A DNA stretch of 63,131 nt, from the NCBI GenBank assembly GCA_944321565.1, contig CALULT010000011.1:1-63131 (forward strand), in the 5' to 3' direction. How positions within the stretch are numbered: position 1 is the stretch's first letter; every line of letters begins with the position of its first letter. Made by a program: the position numbers and the translations under genes. The notes below the pieces were generated by a model. It was not told the origin of the DNA and searched no databases. It saw nothing but the letters and a program-made list of their open reading frames with translations. Below, piece after piece: positions 8,951 to 16,356 of this stretch. Origin of the DNA: an uncultured Paraprevotella sp. (GTDB taxonomy: Bacteria > Bacteroidota > Bacteroidia > Bacteroidales > Bacteroidaceae).

Positions 8951-9001
8951 AAAAAAGCAGAAGACTTCCACGCCTTACGTCCGGGTGCAAAAGTCTTCTG
9001 C
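8951..9001 (-). terminator. Hairpin with T run in front of susC, possible attenuator
   Basis: On the minus strand GCAGAAGACTT (complement of 8991-9001) pairs perfectly over 11 bp with AAGTCTTCTGC (complement of 8957-8967), followed at once by six T (8956-8951). It is placed after the Kelch-like gene (stop at 9021) and before the susC ATG at 8937, inside what otherwise looks like one operon. Confidence 0.7.
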
Positions 9002-9020
9002 CTTATACATTATTATATTA

Positions 9021-10529
9021 TTATTGCATCAGCACCGCCCACGTGTCGTAAACATACGTGTCCCCGTCTGCCGGATAAGCGTAGTTGCCCGAAGCATTGG
9101 AAGTGTTGCCACCGAACACCCAAGCCACATGGCCTGCCACGGCGGCACGTGCGTTGCGGCGGGCGGTAAAGTTGGCCGGAACCTCCACGGCTTCCCAGTT
9201 CACGCCATCCTCGGAACGGAAAATCTGCTGTGCGGCAAAGTCATTGCTGCCTTCGCCGAAGGCTTCCCCGCCGAACATGTAAGCCACATCCTCGCCGGCC
9301 ACCACCTTCATACCGAACATGTTCGTCATGCTTTCCGGCAGGTCGGCTTCTTTCGTCCAGTTCTCGCCATCGGCGGAAGAATAGATGGCATTGGTCATGT
9401 TGTCCGCGCTCACAAAATTCTTGAACCCGCCGACCATCCACAACTTGCCTTTGAACGAGAAGAACGCACCGGCCAGGATTCCTTCTATGCTTTGGTCATC
9501 CCCGGTCGCCTTGGGCGACAAGGCATTCCAATCCTTTCCATTCTCGGTATAGGCAAACTTTTGGACGGATTGCCACATCCCGAACGACGGGATATAGCCG
9601 CCGGCAATATACAACCTGCCGTTCAACTCGGCCACGTTCATACCCGTGCAAGCCAACTGGGAGTACGGACGAACCTCACCGGCACTCGTATAGGTCATGC
9701 CCACCGTGTCGCACTCGAAGGTCACGCCGTCGGAAGTAGAATAGGAACGCCAGTCGCTCAACGAAGGAGACGGGCCAAACCATCCGTCGGACACTTCTGC
9801 CGCATTGCCATACTTGTCGGCACCCTTCGTGCGGGCACCGCCCAACACATACATCCGGTCGTTGAGCACGGCCAAACGCGCACCTTCACCACCGATGACA
9901 TAACCGTCAATCGTATCGGGCAGAGACACACCCGCCGTAGAAACCTGGTAAGCCACTTCAGTCCAGTTCACGCCATCCACGGAAGAGAACAGCTGATAGT
10001 TCTCCGTCGTGCCATCCAAAGAAGTCACGATGGCATAGAACTTGTCTTGGAAATAAGCCATGTCCCAATCAAGGAGGGAAGCCGAAGCGGGGAAGCCCTG
10101 GAATGTAGAAGACTTGATGGACACAGCCTCGCCGGAAGCCGTTGTGGCGCGCACCACGTTCAACGTGTAAGTAACCGTCGTGCCGGCAGCATCGCTCACC
10201 TGCAAAGTCACCGGAGAAGTCACATCAATGGTCACGCCAGCCTCGGAAATGGCCTGGCCGTTATAAGAAACCGTGCATCCCAAAGTCGGGGTAGCCGTAA
10301 CCACGGCATTAGCCAAAGCCGCATCCGACACATCCCATTGCACACTATCGTTCGTATTCTCCAACACCATGCCATTCGGCGCACAGCTATACGATATTGC
10401 GCTTCCTGCCGGTGTCACTGTGGCACTCAGGATGCCCACAGCAGCCTGTGTCCCTTCGTCGTCATCGCTGCAAGCGGCGAAGCCCAACATACAGAGGGCC
10501 GCGCCCAAAATCCATAAACTCTTTTTCAT
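9021..10529 (-). CDS. Kelch-like beta-propeller lipoprotein (DUF6242-like)
   Basis: 502 residues. A lipoprotein signal (MKKSLWILGAALCMLGFAAC, then SDDDEG) is followed by an Ig-like N-terminal region (about 30-150) and a repeat region to the end. The repeats carry phrases like LAVLNDRMYVLGGARTKG, GRLYIAGGYIPS, GKLWMVGGFKNF and DVAYMFGGEAFGEG, about five to six Kelch-type blades alternating with SxDGxNW segments. The acidic residues after Cys fit surface export in Bacteroidetes. Such proteins are found in Bacteroides as DUF6242 proteins of unknown function. It sits 40 bases after the TlpA-like gene; a terminator-like hairpin separates it from susC. Confidence 0.85.
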   Translation of the reverse strand: MKKSLWILGAALCMLGFAACSDDDEGTQAAVGILSATVTPAGSAISYSCAPNGMVLENTNDSVQWDVSDAALANAVVTATPTLGCTVSYNGQAISEAGVTIDVTSPVTLQVSDAAGTTVTYTLNVVRATTASGEAVSIKSSTFQGFPASASLLDWDMAYFQDKFYAIVTSLDGTTENYQLFSSVDGVNWTEVAYQVSTAGVSLPDTIDGYVIGGEGARLAVLNDRMYVLGGARTKGADKYGNAAEVSDGWFGPSPSLSDWRSYSTSDGVTFECDTVGMTYTSAGEVRPYSQLACTGMNVAELNGRLYIAGGYIPSFGMWQSVQKFAYTENGKDWNALSPKATGDDQSIEGILAGAFFSFKGKLWMVGGFKNFVSADNMTNAIYSSADGENWTKEADLPESMTNMFGMKVVAGEDVAYMFGGEAFGEGSNDFAAQQIFRSEDGVNWEAVEVPANFTARRNARAAVAGHVAWVFGGNTSNASGNYAYPADGDTYVYDTWAVLMQ

Positions 10530-10569
10530 CTCTTCAAATTTTTATGGTGAAACAAAACATACTTTCCGT

Positions 10570-11760
10570 TTACATGGCCGCACCCATCATCATCACGCCG
10601 ATGCTCTTCGGCGCCTCGGCCTTCTTGCCGGAGAGGGCATCTTCCACAGCCTTTTTGATGCCCTCGCCGCGCACCTGCTTCTTATAGATGTTGCCGTCCT
10701 TGTCAATGACGAGGATGAAAGGAATGCCTCCGAACTGATAGGTGTTCATCACGGCCTTTCCGCCGTCCGTCACCCAACCTTGCGGCCAGGCCATGTTCTC
10801 TTCGCCGCGCGCTTTCTCCCACGCTTTCTTGTCGGCATCAATGGACACGCTCAGGAACTCCACGTCCTTGCCCTTGAACTCCTCGTAGTATTTCTTCATG
10901 TTGGGAATCTCCTGACGGCAGGGACCGCACCAGCTAGCCCAAAAGTCGAGCACGAGCACCTTGCCCTTGTAATCAGAGAGGGAACCTTTCTTGCCGTCCG
11001 CCATCTGGAACTCGAACGCCGGGGCAGGATTGCCCACTTTCATCCGTTCCTCAGCCTCTTTCTTTTCGGCCTCGGCCTTGCGATAGTCGGCCACGAGCTG
11101 CTTACCCGTTGCGGAAGAAGCCTCCAATTGCTTCAGGGCCGGTTCCACCACATCGGCATCGCTGTCGCCCAAACGGCTGATGGCCACCATCACGCTGTTG
11201 CGGTCGGCATAGTGCTCGGCAAAATAGCGGAGATGCGCATGGGTGTTCTCGCCCGAAGCGTCATACAAATTCATCGAAAGTTCCTGCTTCTTTGTCCCGT
11301 CTTCCATGCCCGAGCGGTAAACACTCTGCGAGATGGCAATCATCATTTGATAGTTCCGGTAAGACTCAAAGTTAATCATGTTCATCAACTCGTTGTTCTT
11401 CCCGCCTTTTATATACACGTAGGGCGGGTTCTTGATTTTCACTTTCGCCGTGTCCAGCCCGCGGAAATCAATGTCCAAGTTTTCGTCTTCGAGCCACACC
11501 TGCACGGACTGCCACTTGCCGCAATCCAAGGTGGCTTCACCCGGTTTTGCCACCGGCACTTTCACCTCATAAGTTCCGTCGGCATTCACCGGTGCCTCGG
11601 CCAACACGTTCTGCTTTGTTCCCTCGCGTTGGTAAACCGTCATTTTGAAACCATCATCGATGAACTTCACCTTCCCCTTAATCGTCACAGTCTGCTGTGC
11701 ATGTGCCGGGAAGCCAAGACAGGCGCATAAAGCAAGCGCCAACCAATTCAGTTTTTTCAT
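10570..11760 (-). CDS. TlpA-like thiol:disulfide oxidoreductase with DUF4369-like N-terminus
   Basis: 396 residues: signal peptide (MKKLNWLALALCACLGFPAHAQ), a DUF4369-type beta domain (about 23-120), a helical linker to about 240, and an AhpC/TSA-like thioredoxin fold (about 242-375) with FWASWCGPC giving redox cysteines C278 and C281. It is probably periplasmic or anchored outside the cytoplasm. First gene of the operon: a -7 box and a leader hairpin lie 60-90 bases upstream. This family is common in Bacteroidetes next to SusCD genes; the partner protein is unknown. Confidence 0.88.
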   Translation of the reverse strand: MKKLNWLALALCACLGFPAHAQQTVTIKGKVKFIDDGFKMTVYQREGTKQNVLAEAPVNADGTYEVKVPVAKPGEATLDCGKWQSVQVWLEDENLDIDFRGLDTAKVKIKNPPYVYIKGGKNNELMNMINFESYRNYQMMIAISQSVYRSGMEDGTKKQELSMNLYDASGENTHAHLRYFAEHYADRNSVMVAISRLGDSDADVVEPALKQLEASSATGKQLVADYRKAEAEKKEAEERMKVGNPAPAFEFQMADGKKGSLSDYKGKVLVLDFWASWCGPCRQEIPNMKKYYEEFKGKDVEFLSVSIDADKKAWEKARGEENMAWPQGWVTDGGKAVMNTYQFGGIPFILVIDKDGNIYKKQVRGEGIKKAVEDALSGKKAEAPKSIGVMMMGAAM

Positions 11761-11808
11761 TTCCCCTTTTCCTATTTTATATTACAAAAAAAATAAATAC
11801 AAAAACCC

Positions 11809-11830
11809 TTGCTCTCCCGCAAGAGAGCAA
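11809..11830 (-). promoter_or_regulatory. Leader hairpin at the 5' end of the SusCD operon mRNA
   Basis: TTGCTCTC and GAGAGCAA (8 bp) with a 6-base loop, directly after the expected transcription start. On the minus strand it is followed by GGGTTTTTG. It could stabilise the mRNA 5' end or act as a weak attenuator. Confidence 0.45.
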
Positions 11831-11841
11831 CTACAACTTCG

Positions 11842-11849
11842 CAAAGGTA
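11842..11849 (-). promoter_or_regulatory. Promoter -7 box TACCTTTG for the SusCD operon
   Basis: Exact TAnnTTTG on the minus strand, 82 bases upstream of the TlpA-like start. From here to 12059 nothing further is seen. Confidence 0.6.
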
Positions 11850-12059
11850 TGTTTTTTAACTGAATCAAACAAGATTTTGCTCATAAAAAACAAATTTTCG
11901 CCCACAAAGTGTTAGCAACATGGGCTATTTCATAGACATAACCCTCTTTAAACAAGAAACAAACGCAAAACGGTTGCCCGCTAGCGAAGAGAGAGACCGA
12001 AATCCCTGGTAGAAAAAGATTTTTATCGCCCGTTTCATAAGAATGAAACATGAAGAGGC

Positions 12060-12067
12060 TACCTTTG
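12060..12067 (+). promoter_or_regulatory. Promoter -7 box TACCTTTG for the HicB-like gene
   Basis: Exact TAnnTTTG, 27 bases before the ATG at 12095, giving an expected leader of about 20 bases. Confidence 0.6.
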
Positions 12068-12094
12068 CACCAAACCTAAAAACACAAGGAGATT

Positions 12095-12265
12095 ATGGAT
12101 ACACAACTTTCTTACCGCATCGAAGAGACGTTGGACGGCTTCCTGGCCTATCAACTGCAAAACCCCTCATGCTACGCCTATGGGGCCACGGAGGAAGAGG
12201 CACGCGAAGCCCTCTACGACCTGACCGAAGAAAGGGAACTTTACGCATACGACGAGTGGAACTAA
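12095..12265 (+). CDS. Small HicB-like domain protein, 56 residues
   Basis: ATG at 12095 follows a strong ribosome binding site (ACAAGGAG, 4 bases away) and a -7 box, and the stop is followed by a terminator, so it is a complete single-gene unit. The product (starting MDTQLSYRIEETLDGFLAYQ, then CYAYGATEEEAREALYDL) has the YRIE-DG-YxA...P-C-A-GxTxEEAxxxL pattern of the HicB antitoxin fold. It is shorter than usual HicB antitoxins, lacks a C-terminal DNA-binding extension, and no HicA toxin gene lies next to it. It may be a solo HicB-type protein; function unknown. Confidence 0.7.
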   Translation: MDTQLSYRIEETLDGFLAYQLQNPSCYAYGATEEEAREALYDLTEERELYAYDEWN

Positions 12266-12281
12266 CGTTCCGCTCGTTTTT
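12252..12281 (+). terminator. Terminator overlapping the stop codon of the HicB-like gene
   Basis: ACGAGTGGAAC (12252-12262) pairs with GTTCCGCTCGT (12267-12277) with one G-T pair and a TAAC loop that contains the stop codon, followed by a T run. The end of the coding sequence forms the stem. Confidence 0.75.
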
Positions 12282-12349
12282 CGTTTGCCCCCTACACGCA
12301 AAGCCGTTTTCGACAAGCCAAAGAGGTGCCCTCCCCAAAAAAGAAGATA

Positions 12350-12415
12350 TACTGACTTGGCAAAATAAGATATCTTACTTGCCCATTTAAGATATCTTAC
12401 TTTGCCAAGTCAGTA
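12350..12415. repeat. Near-perfect 28-bp inverted repeat with nested palindromes
   Basis: Arms 12350-12377 and 12388-12415 match at 27 of 28 pairs (mismatch 12365/12400) around a 10-base spacer. The outer part of each arm is TACTGACTTGGCAAA and its complement. The inner part of each arm is TAAGATATCTTA, itself a perfect palindrome, so the unit holds two copies of that palindrome at 12366-12377 and 12388-12399. It lies between the convergent HicB-like and OmpA-like genes. Confidence 0.85.
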
Positions 12416-12461
12416 CTACTTCTCCTGGAAAACCGGATAACGGTAAGATTCTGGCTGCGCC

Positions 12462-13640
12462 TCAATCTTCGGCTATCGTGCAGATGCTGACGCGGTTCCA
12501 GTCCGGCTCTTCGAACATGTAGCCCACACCTTGGCCTTTGGCAGTGATGCGCCTTTCGTCTATCCGGTATTTGGTCACCAGCATGTTGCGCACGGCCTCG
12601 GCACGTTGGCGGGCGATACGCGCATTGACTTCCGCACTGCCCTCTGGCGAAGCATAGCCCAGAATGATGACCCTTGCCTTCCGGTGGTTTCTCAGGTATG
12701 TGGCGATACGCTCCACGTTGGGTTGCTGCGAAGGGTCAATAACCACCTTGCCCTGGCGGAATGTCACCACGGACTCCAACGTTTTCTTGTTGGTGGTGAT
12801 CACTTTCGGTTCGCGCCTGCGGCATTCGTCCAAAGCCCGTGCCAAATCGGCGGATTTATGCTCCTCCTTGCGCAGGGCATCATTCACACGGTGCAATTGG
12901 TCGTCTTTCGCCACAACCTCTTGGCGCAAGGTGTTAATCACGGCATTCAACGAAGCGACCTCGGCCGCATCATACACCCTCACTTTCGACATGTAGTGTT
13001 TGCCGTTGCTGTTCTTAAAGTGATAAACTATGCCGGCAGTGATTTCCCAATTGGCATGGTTGGAATTGAAATTAGGATAGCGGTTCGCCTGCCCGGCATC
13101 CCACATGCTCATGTCCCAAAACACAGCCGGCTTTACGGCAATGGTCCAAGCCCGCTTCTCGCCCACATTGAAATTGAAATTCACACCGGCCTTGGAAGCC
13201 AGATGGTTCGTCCCTTCGCCGTCGGCATAAAAATTATTCAACCTCAGCCAACCGAAACCGCCCAAAAGCTCTATTTCGAACAAAGAAGGTTTGCCCTCAT
13301 CGTAGCCAAAAAGCAAACGGTTCAGGTTCATGCGGTTCAACAGCATGACATTGAAAGCGTCAAAAGCCGTATTGCTATGTTGCGTTGTCATGGAACTGAC
13401 CGTGTTGACCGTCCAATTGCTTTCCAACGTCAACCCGTAAACCGGCGAAAGCTGCTTGTTGATGTCCAACCCGACCACCGCACGGGATTTTTCGAAGAAC
13501 GAACGATAAGTAAACGGAGACACGATGCCGCCGTTCACCCCCAAAGACCAATTGTCTCCAAACTTATTGCCATCAAGAACTTGCGCGTCCAAGCTGCCCG
13601 CAGCCAACACGCTTAAAAACAAAATGAACGACTTCCTCAT
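12462..13640 (-). CDS. OmpA-family outer-membrane protein
   Basis: 392 residues. Signal peptide MRKSFILFLSVLAAGSLDAQ, an N-terminal beta-barrel-like region (about 20-185), a helical/coiled-coil linker (AAEVASLNAVINTLRQEVVA onward, about 195-250) and a C-terminal OmpA/MotB peptidoglycan-binding domain (about 265-390) with the ILGYASPEGSAEVN and IARQRAEAV segments. It likely links the outer membrane to peptidoglycan. Its own promoter is visible; the second OmpA-family gene lies 247 bases upstream behind a terminator, so the two are separately transcribed. The two are not close copies. Confidence 0.9.
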   Translation of the reverse strand: MRKSFILFLSVLAAGSLDAQVLDGNKFGDNWSLGVNGGIVSPFTYRSFFEKSRAVVGLDINKQLSPVYGLTLESNWTVNTVSSMTTQHSNTAFDAFNVMLLNRMNLNRLLFGYDEGKPSLFEIELLGGFGWLRLNNFYADGEGTNHLASKAGVNFNFNVGEKRAWTIAVKPAVFWDMSMWDAGQANRYPNFNSNHANWEITAGIVYHFKNSNGKHYMSKVRVYDAAEVASLNAVINTLRQEVVAKDDQLHRVNDALRKEEHKSADLARALDECRRREPKVITTNKKTLESVVTFRQGKVVIDPSQQPNVERIATYLRNHRKARVIILGYASPEGSAEVNARIARQRAEAVRNMLVTKYRIDERRITAKGQGVGYMFEEPDWNRVSICTIAED

Positions 13641-13667
13641 AATCCGACTTGTTTAGTGACGTGCTTA

Positions 13668-13698
13668 CAAATGTAAGATTTCCTTCGAAATATTCAAA
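13668..13698 (-). promoter_or_regulatory. Full Bacteroidetes promoter (-33 TTTG, -7 TACATTTG)
   Basis: On the minus strand TTTG (complement of 13695-13698), a 19-base spacer and TACATTTG (complement of 13668-13675), 28 bases before the OmpA-family start at 13640. This is the cleanest two-box promoter in the window. Confidence 0.75.
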
Positions 13699-13818
13699 AA
13701 AATCCACGTATTTTTTTGCAAAAATAGTGCTCTTTTCCACACAACATCGTGTTTCGGCACAATTCCCATTCACGGGATTTAGAACTGTGCCCATGTTTCC
13801 TATGCAAAAAACAAAAAC

Positions 13819-13860
13819 GAAGGCCGTTTCCCGGAATTACCTTCTCGAAAAACGGCCTTC
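13819..13860 (-). terminator. Terminator of the second OmpA-family gene
   Basis: Perfect 11-bp stem GAAGGCCGTTT / AAACGGCCTTC (13819-13829 with 13850-13860); on the minus strand it is followed by GTTTTTGTTTTTTG. Confidence 0.85.
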
Positions 13861-13887
13861 GCCACAACTAGAAAAACCGATGTTTGA

Positions 13888-14985
13888 TTATTCGGCAATG
13901 CAAACCGTCACGCGGTTCTTCTCCGCAGTGTTGAACGGTTGTACCGTATCGCCCTTGTAATCCACCGATATGCGGGATTCCGGTATGCCCAAAGCCTTCA
14001 ATGCGGCAGCCACGGCCTCGGAACGTTTGCGCGAAAGCACTTTGTTGAACTGCGGTGTGCCCGTGTCCTTGTCTGCGTATCCGCAAATAGACACCTTGGC
14101 CTGCGGATGTGCCTTCAAGTAGTCTGCCAAACGCTGAATCTTGGATTTCTCGCCTTGAGCCACAACCGAAGAATTAATCTTGAAGAATACATTCTCTTCC
14201 ACCTTCTCCACTACTTGTGGTTTGGGCTTCTGAGGTTGCGGCTTCGGTTTTTCAACAGCAGGCTTCGGTTCCGGTTTCTTCTCCGGAACTACGGCCGGTT
14301 GCACCGGAGCGGGTTCTGCCTTCTTCACCGTCTTCTCCATCTTGCCCAAACGAATGCTCAAACCGCCCATGGCATTGAACACCCAGTCGGGGTTATCGGC
14401 CTTTTTCGAATTATACTTGTCGGACAACACATTGGCATTGACCTCCAAATTGAAATACACGCGTTTGCACAGACGGATGTCCAAGCCGATACCACCGCGG
14501 CCTACCGGGCTAATTTTGTTGTCGCGCCAAAGGTATTCCAACCGGCTTCCCGCGTCATTCAGTGCCACGGCATCATCATTGTTGAATGCGCCATTAACCC
14601 CGATACCCAAGAACACGTAGGGGTTAAACAACCGCTTGGGATTATACTTGAACGCATTCCCCAAGTCCACAACCACATCCACGTTTCCTTGCAAGTAGTT
14701 GTATTTATACACGCTCTTCATCATTGCGCCCTTGGATTCATAACCGGACAAACCGGCACGCAATCCCCACACAGGAGTGAACCGATATGCTCCATAAATG
14801 GCTACTGCCGGCGAAATCAGATCCTTGAATTTAGTTTCACCAAGAGTATAAGCCGCTCCACCTTGCAGCCGCAGGTCCCAATGCGGATTGAACGCAACAG
14901 AATCTTCTCCCGCCGCCTTCACCTGCGTAGCAGTCGCCATCATGCAGGCGCATGCCACTAATTGCAGAATTCTTTTTGATTTCAT
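13888..14985 (-). CDS. OmpA-family outer-membrane protein with Pro/Lys-rich linker
   Basis: 365 residues: signal peptide (MKSKRILQLVACACMMATATQVKA), an eight-stranded-barrel-type domain (about 28-205), a linker rich in P, K and E (about 215-260, with repeats like PKPQPQKPKPQ) and an OmpA C-terminal domain (about 265-365, with SICGYADKDTGTPQFN and LSRKRSEAV). The linker probably spans to peptidoglycan. A -7 box lies about 320 bases upstream, implying a long leader. Terminator present downstream. Confidence 0.9.
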   Translation of the reverse strand: MKSKRILQLVACACMMATATQVKAAGEDSVAFNPHWDLRLQGGAAYTLGETKFKDLISPAVAIYGAYRFTPVWGLRAGLSGYESKGAMMKSVYKYNYLQGNVDVVVDLGNAFKYNPKRLFNPYVFLGIGVNGAFNNDDAVALNDAGSRLEYLWRDNKISPVGRGGIGLDIRLCKRVYFNLEVNANVLSDKYNSKKADNPDWVFNAMGGLSIRLGKMEKTVKKAEPAPVQPAVVPEKKPEPKPAVEKPKPQPQKPKPQVVEKVEENVFFKINSSVVAQGEKSKIQRLADYLKAHPQAKVSICGYADKDTGTPQFNKVLSRKRSEAVAAALKALGIPESRISVDYKGDTVQPFNTAEKNRVTVCIAE

Positions 14986-15304
14986 AATTCCTCCTTTTTT
15001 TATGGATTAAAATAATTTGCTTTATGCTTTCTTCTAAATTGATTGCGCTCCGCCTTCTGTCCTCAAAAAGCTGCAAGCGCCGGCTTTTTTCCTCCTTCTT
15101 CTCTTTTTAAAAACATTAGAAAATTGATTGGTTTTGTCTGCGCAGCCGTTTCGAATGCCCCATTGTCGTGAAAATCCCTGCGCCGGATTTTGCGGGGCTT
15201 TGAGTGTCCGGGCTTCCCAAGCTCCTCACTCCAAGTAATAATCGTCTAGACTTTTTCATAAAGGTTCTTGTTTGACGTTAATAAACATCTCTTTTTGACT
15301 TTTA
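14986..15304 (-). other. Long 5' leader region of the OmpA-family gene
   Basis: No coding frame is convincing here. If the -7 box at 15305-15312 is used, this is a leader of about 310 bases, unusual next to the 15-50 base leaders of other genes in the window. I see no riboswitch class I can name. Confidence 0.4.
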
Positions 15305-15312
15305 CAAAGATA
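15305..15312 (-). promoter_or_regulatory. Promoter -7 box TATCTTTG
   Basis: Exact TAnnTTTG on the minus strand, upstream of the OmpA-family gene at 13888-14985. Confidence 0.5.
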
Positions 15313-15357
15313 GGGATTATAAAAGAATCTTATCCCCTTTTTATGTTATTAAAACAA

Positions 15358-15384
15358 AAAAAGAGGCAGGAAGAGCCTCTTTTT
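15358..15384 (-). terminator. Terminator after diaminopimelate dehydrogenase
   Basis: AAAAAGAGGC (15358-15367) pairs with GCCTCTTTTT (15375-15384), loop of seven, flanked by A and T runs so it can act in both directions. A second small hairpin (GCCGTT/AACGGC) lies at about 15394-15410. Confidence 0.75.
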
Positions 15385-15423
15385 CTGTTAAACCGCCGTT
15401 CTCAAACGGCATAATAGCACTTT

Positions 15424-16323
15424 TTATACCAAATGGCCTATCCATTCATCGCGTTCGCCCGGAAGCAAATCAACGACAGGAATCTCGATCATGGTGTAGC
15501 ATCCCGGCTGTTGGCGCATGGCGGCGCGGGCCACGCAGACCAGCACCTGGCCTGTCAGAGCCGGATTGTTGATGCGCATGTTGAACTCGAACAATTGGTT
15601 TTGGGTCTTTCCGGAAACGCCTTTGCGCGTCAGGTTCACGCCGTGGCCCATATCCAGCAGTTCATCTACGTCCTGCACTTGCACCACGTGGGTCTCGTCA
15701 TTCACGAAATAGGGGTCGGCCTTGATGGCTGCGGCCACCTTGTCGAACTCATACCCTTCCTTTACCTCTATATATACCATGCGGCGATGGATGCCCGTGC
15801 CCGTGGGAATGGTCATGGAAAGGGCGGCCTTCACGCCTTCCACAGCTTTCACGGCCACGGTGTGTCCCATGCTCATGCCCGGCCCGAAATTGGTGTAGGT
15901 GATGCCTTTCGGCGCGATGGCTTGCAACATGGTGCGCACGACAGAGTCGCTTCCCGGGTCCCAACCGGCGGAAATGATGGAAACGGCATTGCCGGCCTTG
16001 GCACTTTCGTCCAATGTGTGGCGCAAAGCCGGGATTTGCGTGTGGATGTCGAAACTATCTACGGTATTGATGCCGAGGGCAAGGATTTCCTTGGCATACT
16101 TTTCCACGCTACGGGTTGGCGTGGCCAAGATGGCGACATCCACGTCTTTCAGTTCGCGAATGTCCTTCACCACATCATACTGACTCAGTTCTGCGGGTTT
16201 GTTCTCCGCACCGTTGCGGCGCACGATGCCCGCTATCTCGAAGTCGGGTGCGGCTTCGAGAGCCTGCACGGCATAGTGGCCGATATTGCCGTATCCCACT
16301 ACGGCAGCTCTGATTTTCTTCAT
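15424..16323 (-). CDS. ddh: meso-Diaminopimelate dehydrogenase
   Basis: 299 residues, normal for the family. It catalyses NADPH-dependent reductive amination of L-2-amino-6-oxopimelate to meso-diaminopimelate, a one-step branch of lysine/peptidoglycan synthesis in the cytoplasm. The N-terminus has the Rossmann motif VVGYGNIGHYAVQALE, then ILATPTRSVEKYA, TVDSFDIH, SAGWDPGSDSVVRTM and the conserved GPGMSMGHTVAVK stretch. It is the last gene of a minus-strand operon after the C1B peptidase (33-base gap); a terminator follows. Confidence 0.95.
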   Translation of the reverse strand: MKKIRAAVVGYGNIGHYAVQALEAAPDFEIAGIVRRNGAENKPAELSQYDVVKDIRELKDVDVAILATPTRSVEKYAKEILALGINTVDSFDIHTQIPALRHTLDESAKAGNAVSIISAGWDPGSDSVVRTMLQAIAPKGITYTNFGPGMSMGHTVAVKAVEGVKAALSMTIPTGTGIHRRMVYIEVKEGYEFDKVAAAIKADPYFVNDETHVVQVQDVDELLDMGHGVNLTRKGVSGKTQNQLFEFNMRINNPALTGQVLVCVARAAMRQQPGCYTMIEIPVVDLLPGERDEWIGHLV

Positions 16324-16356
16324 TGTCTTTTCCTTTTATAATATGTAAGTCTGTCT

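Noticed and set aside
12043-12390. 115-residue open frame on the plus strand
   Set aside because: It overlaps the HicB-like gene in another frame, lacks a ribosome binding site and ends inside the palindrome.
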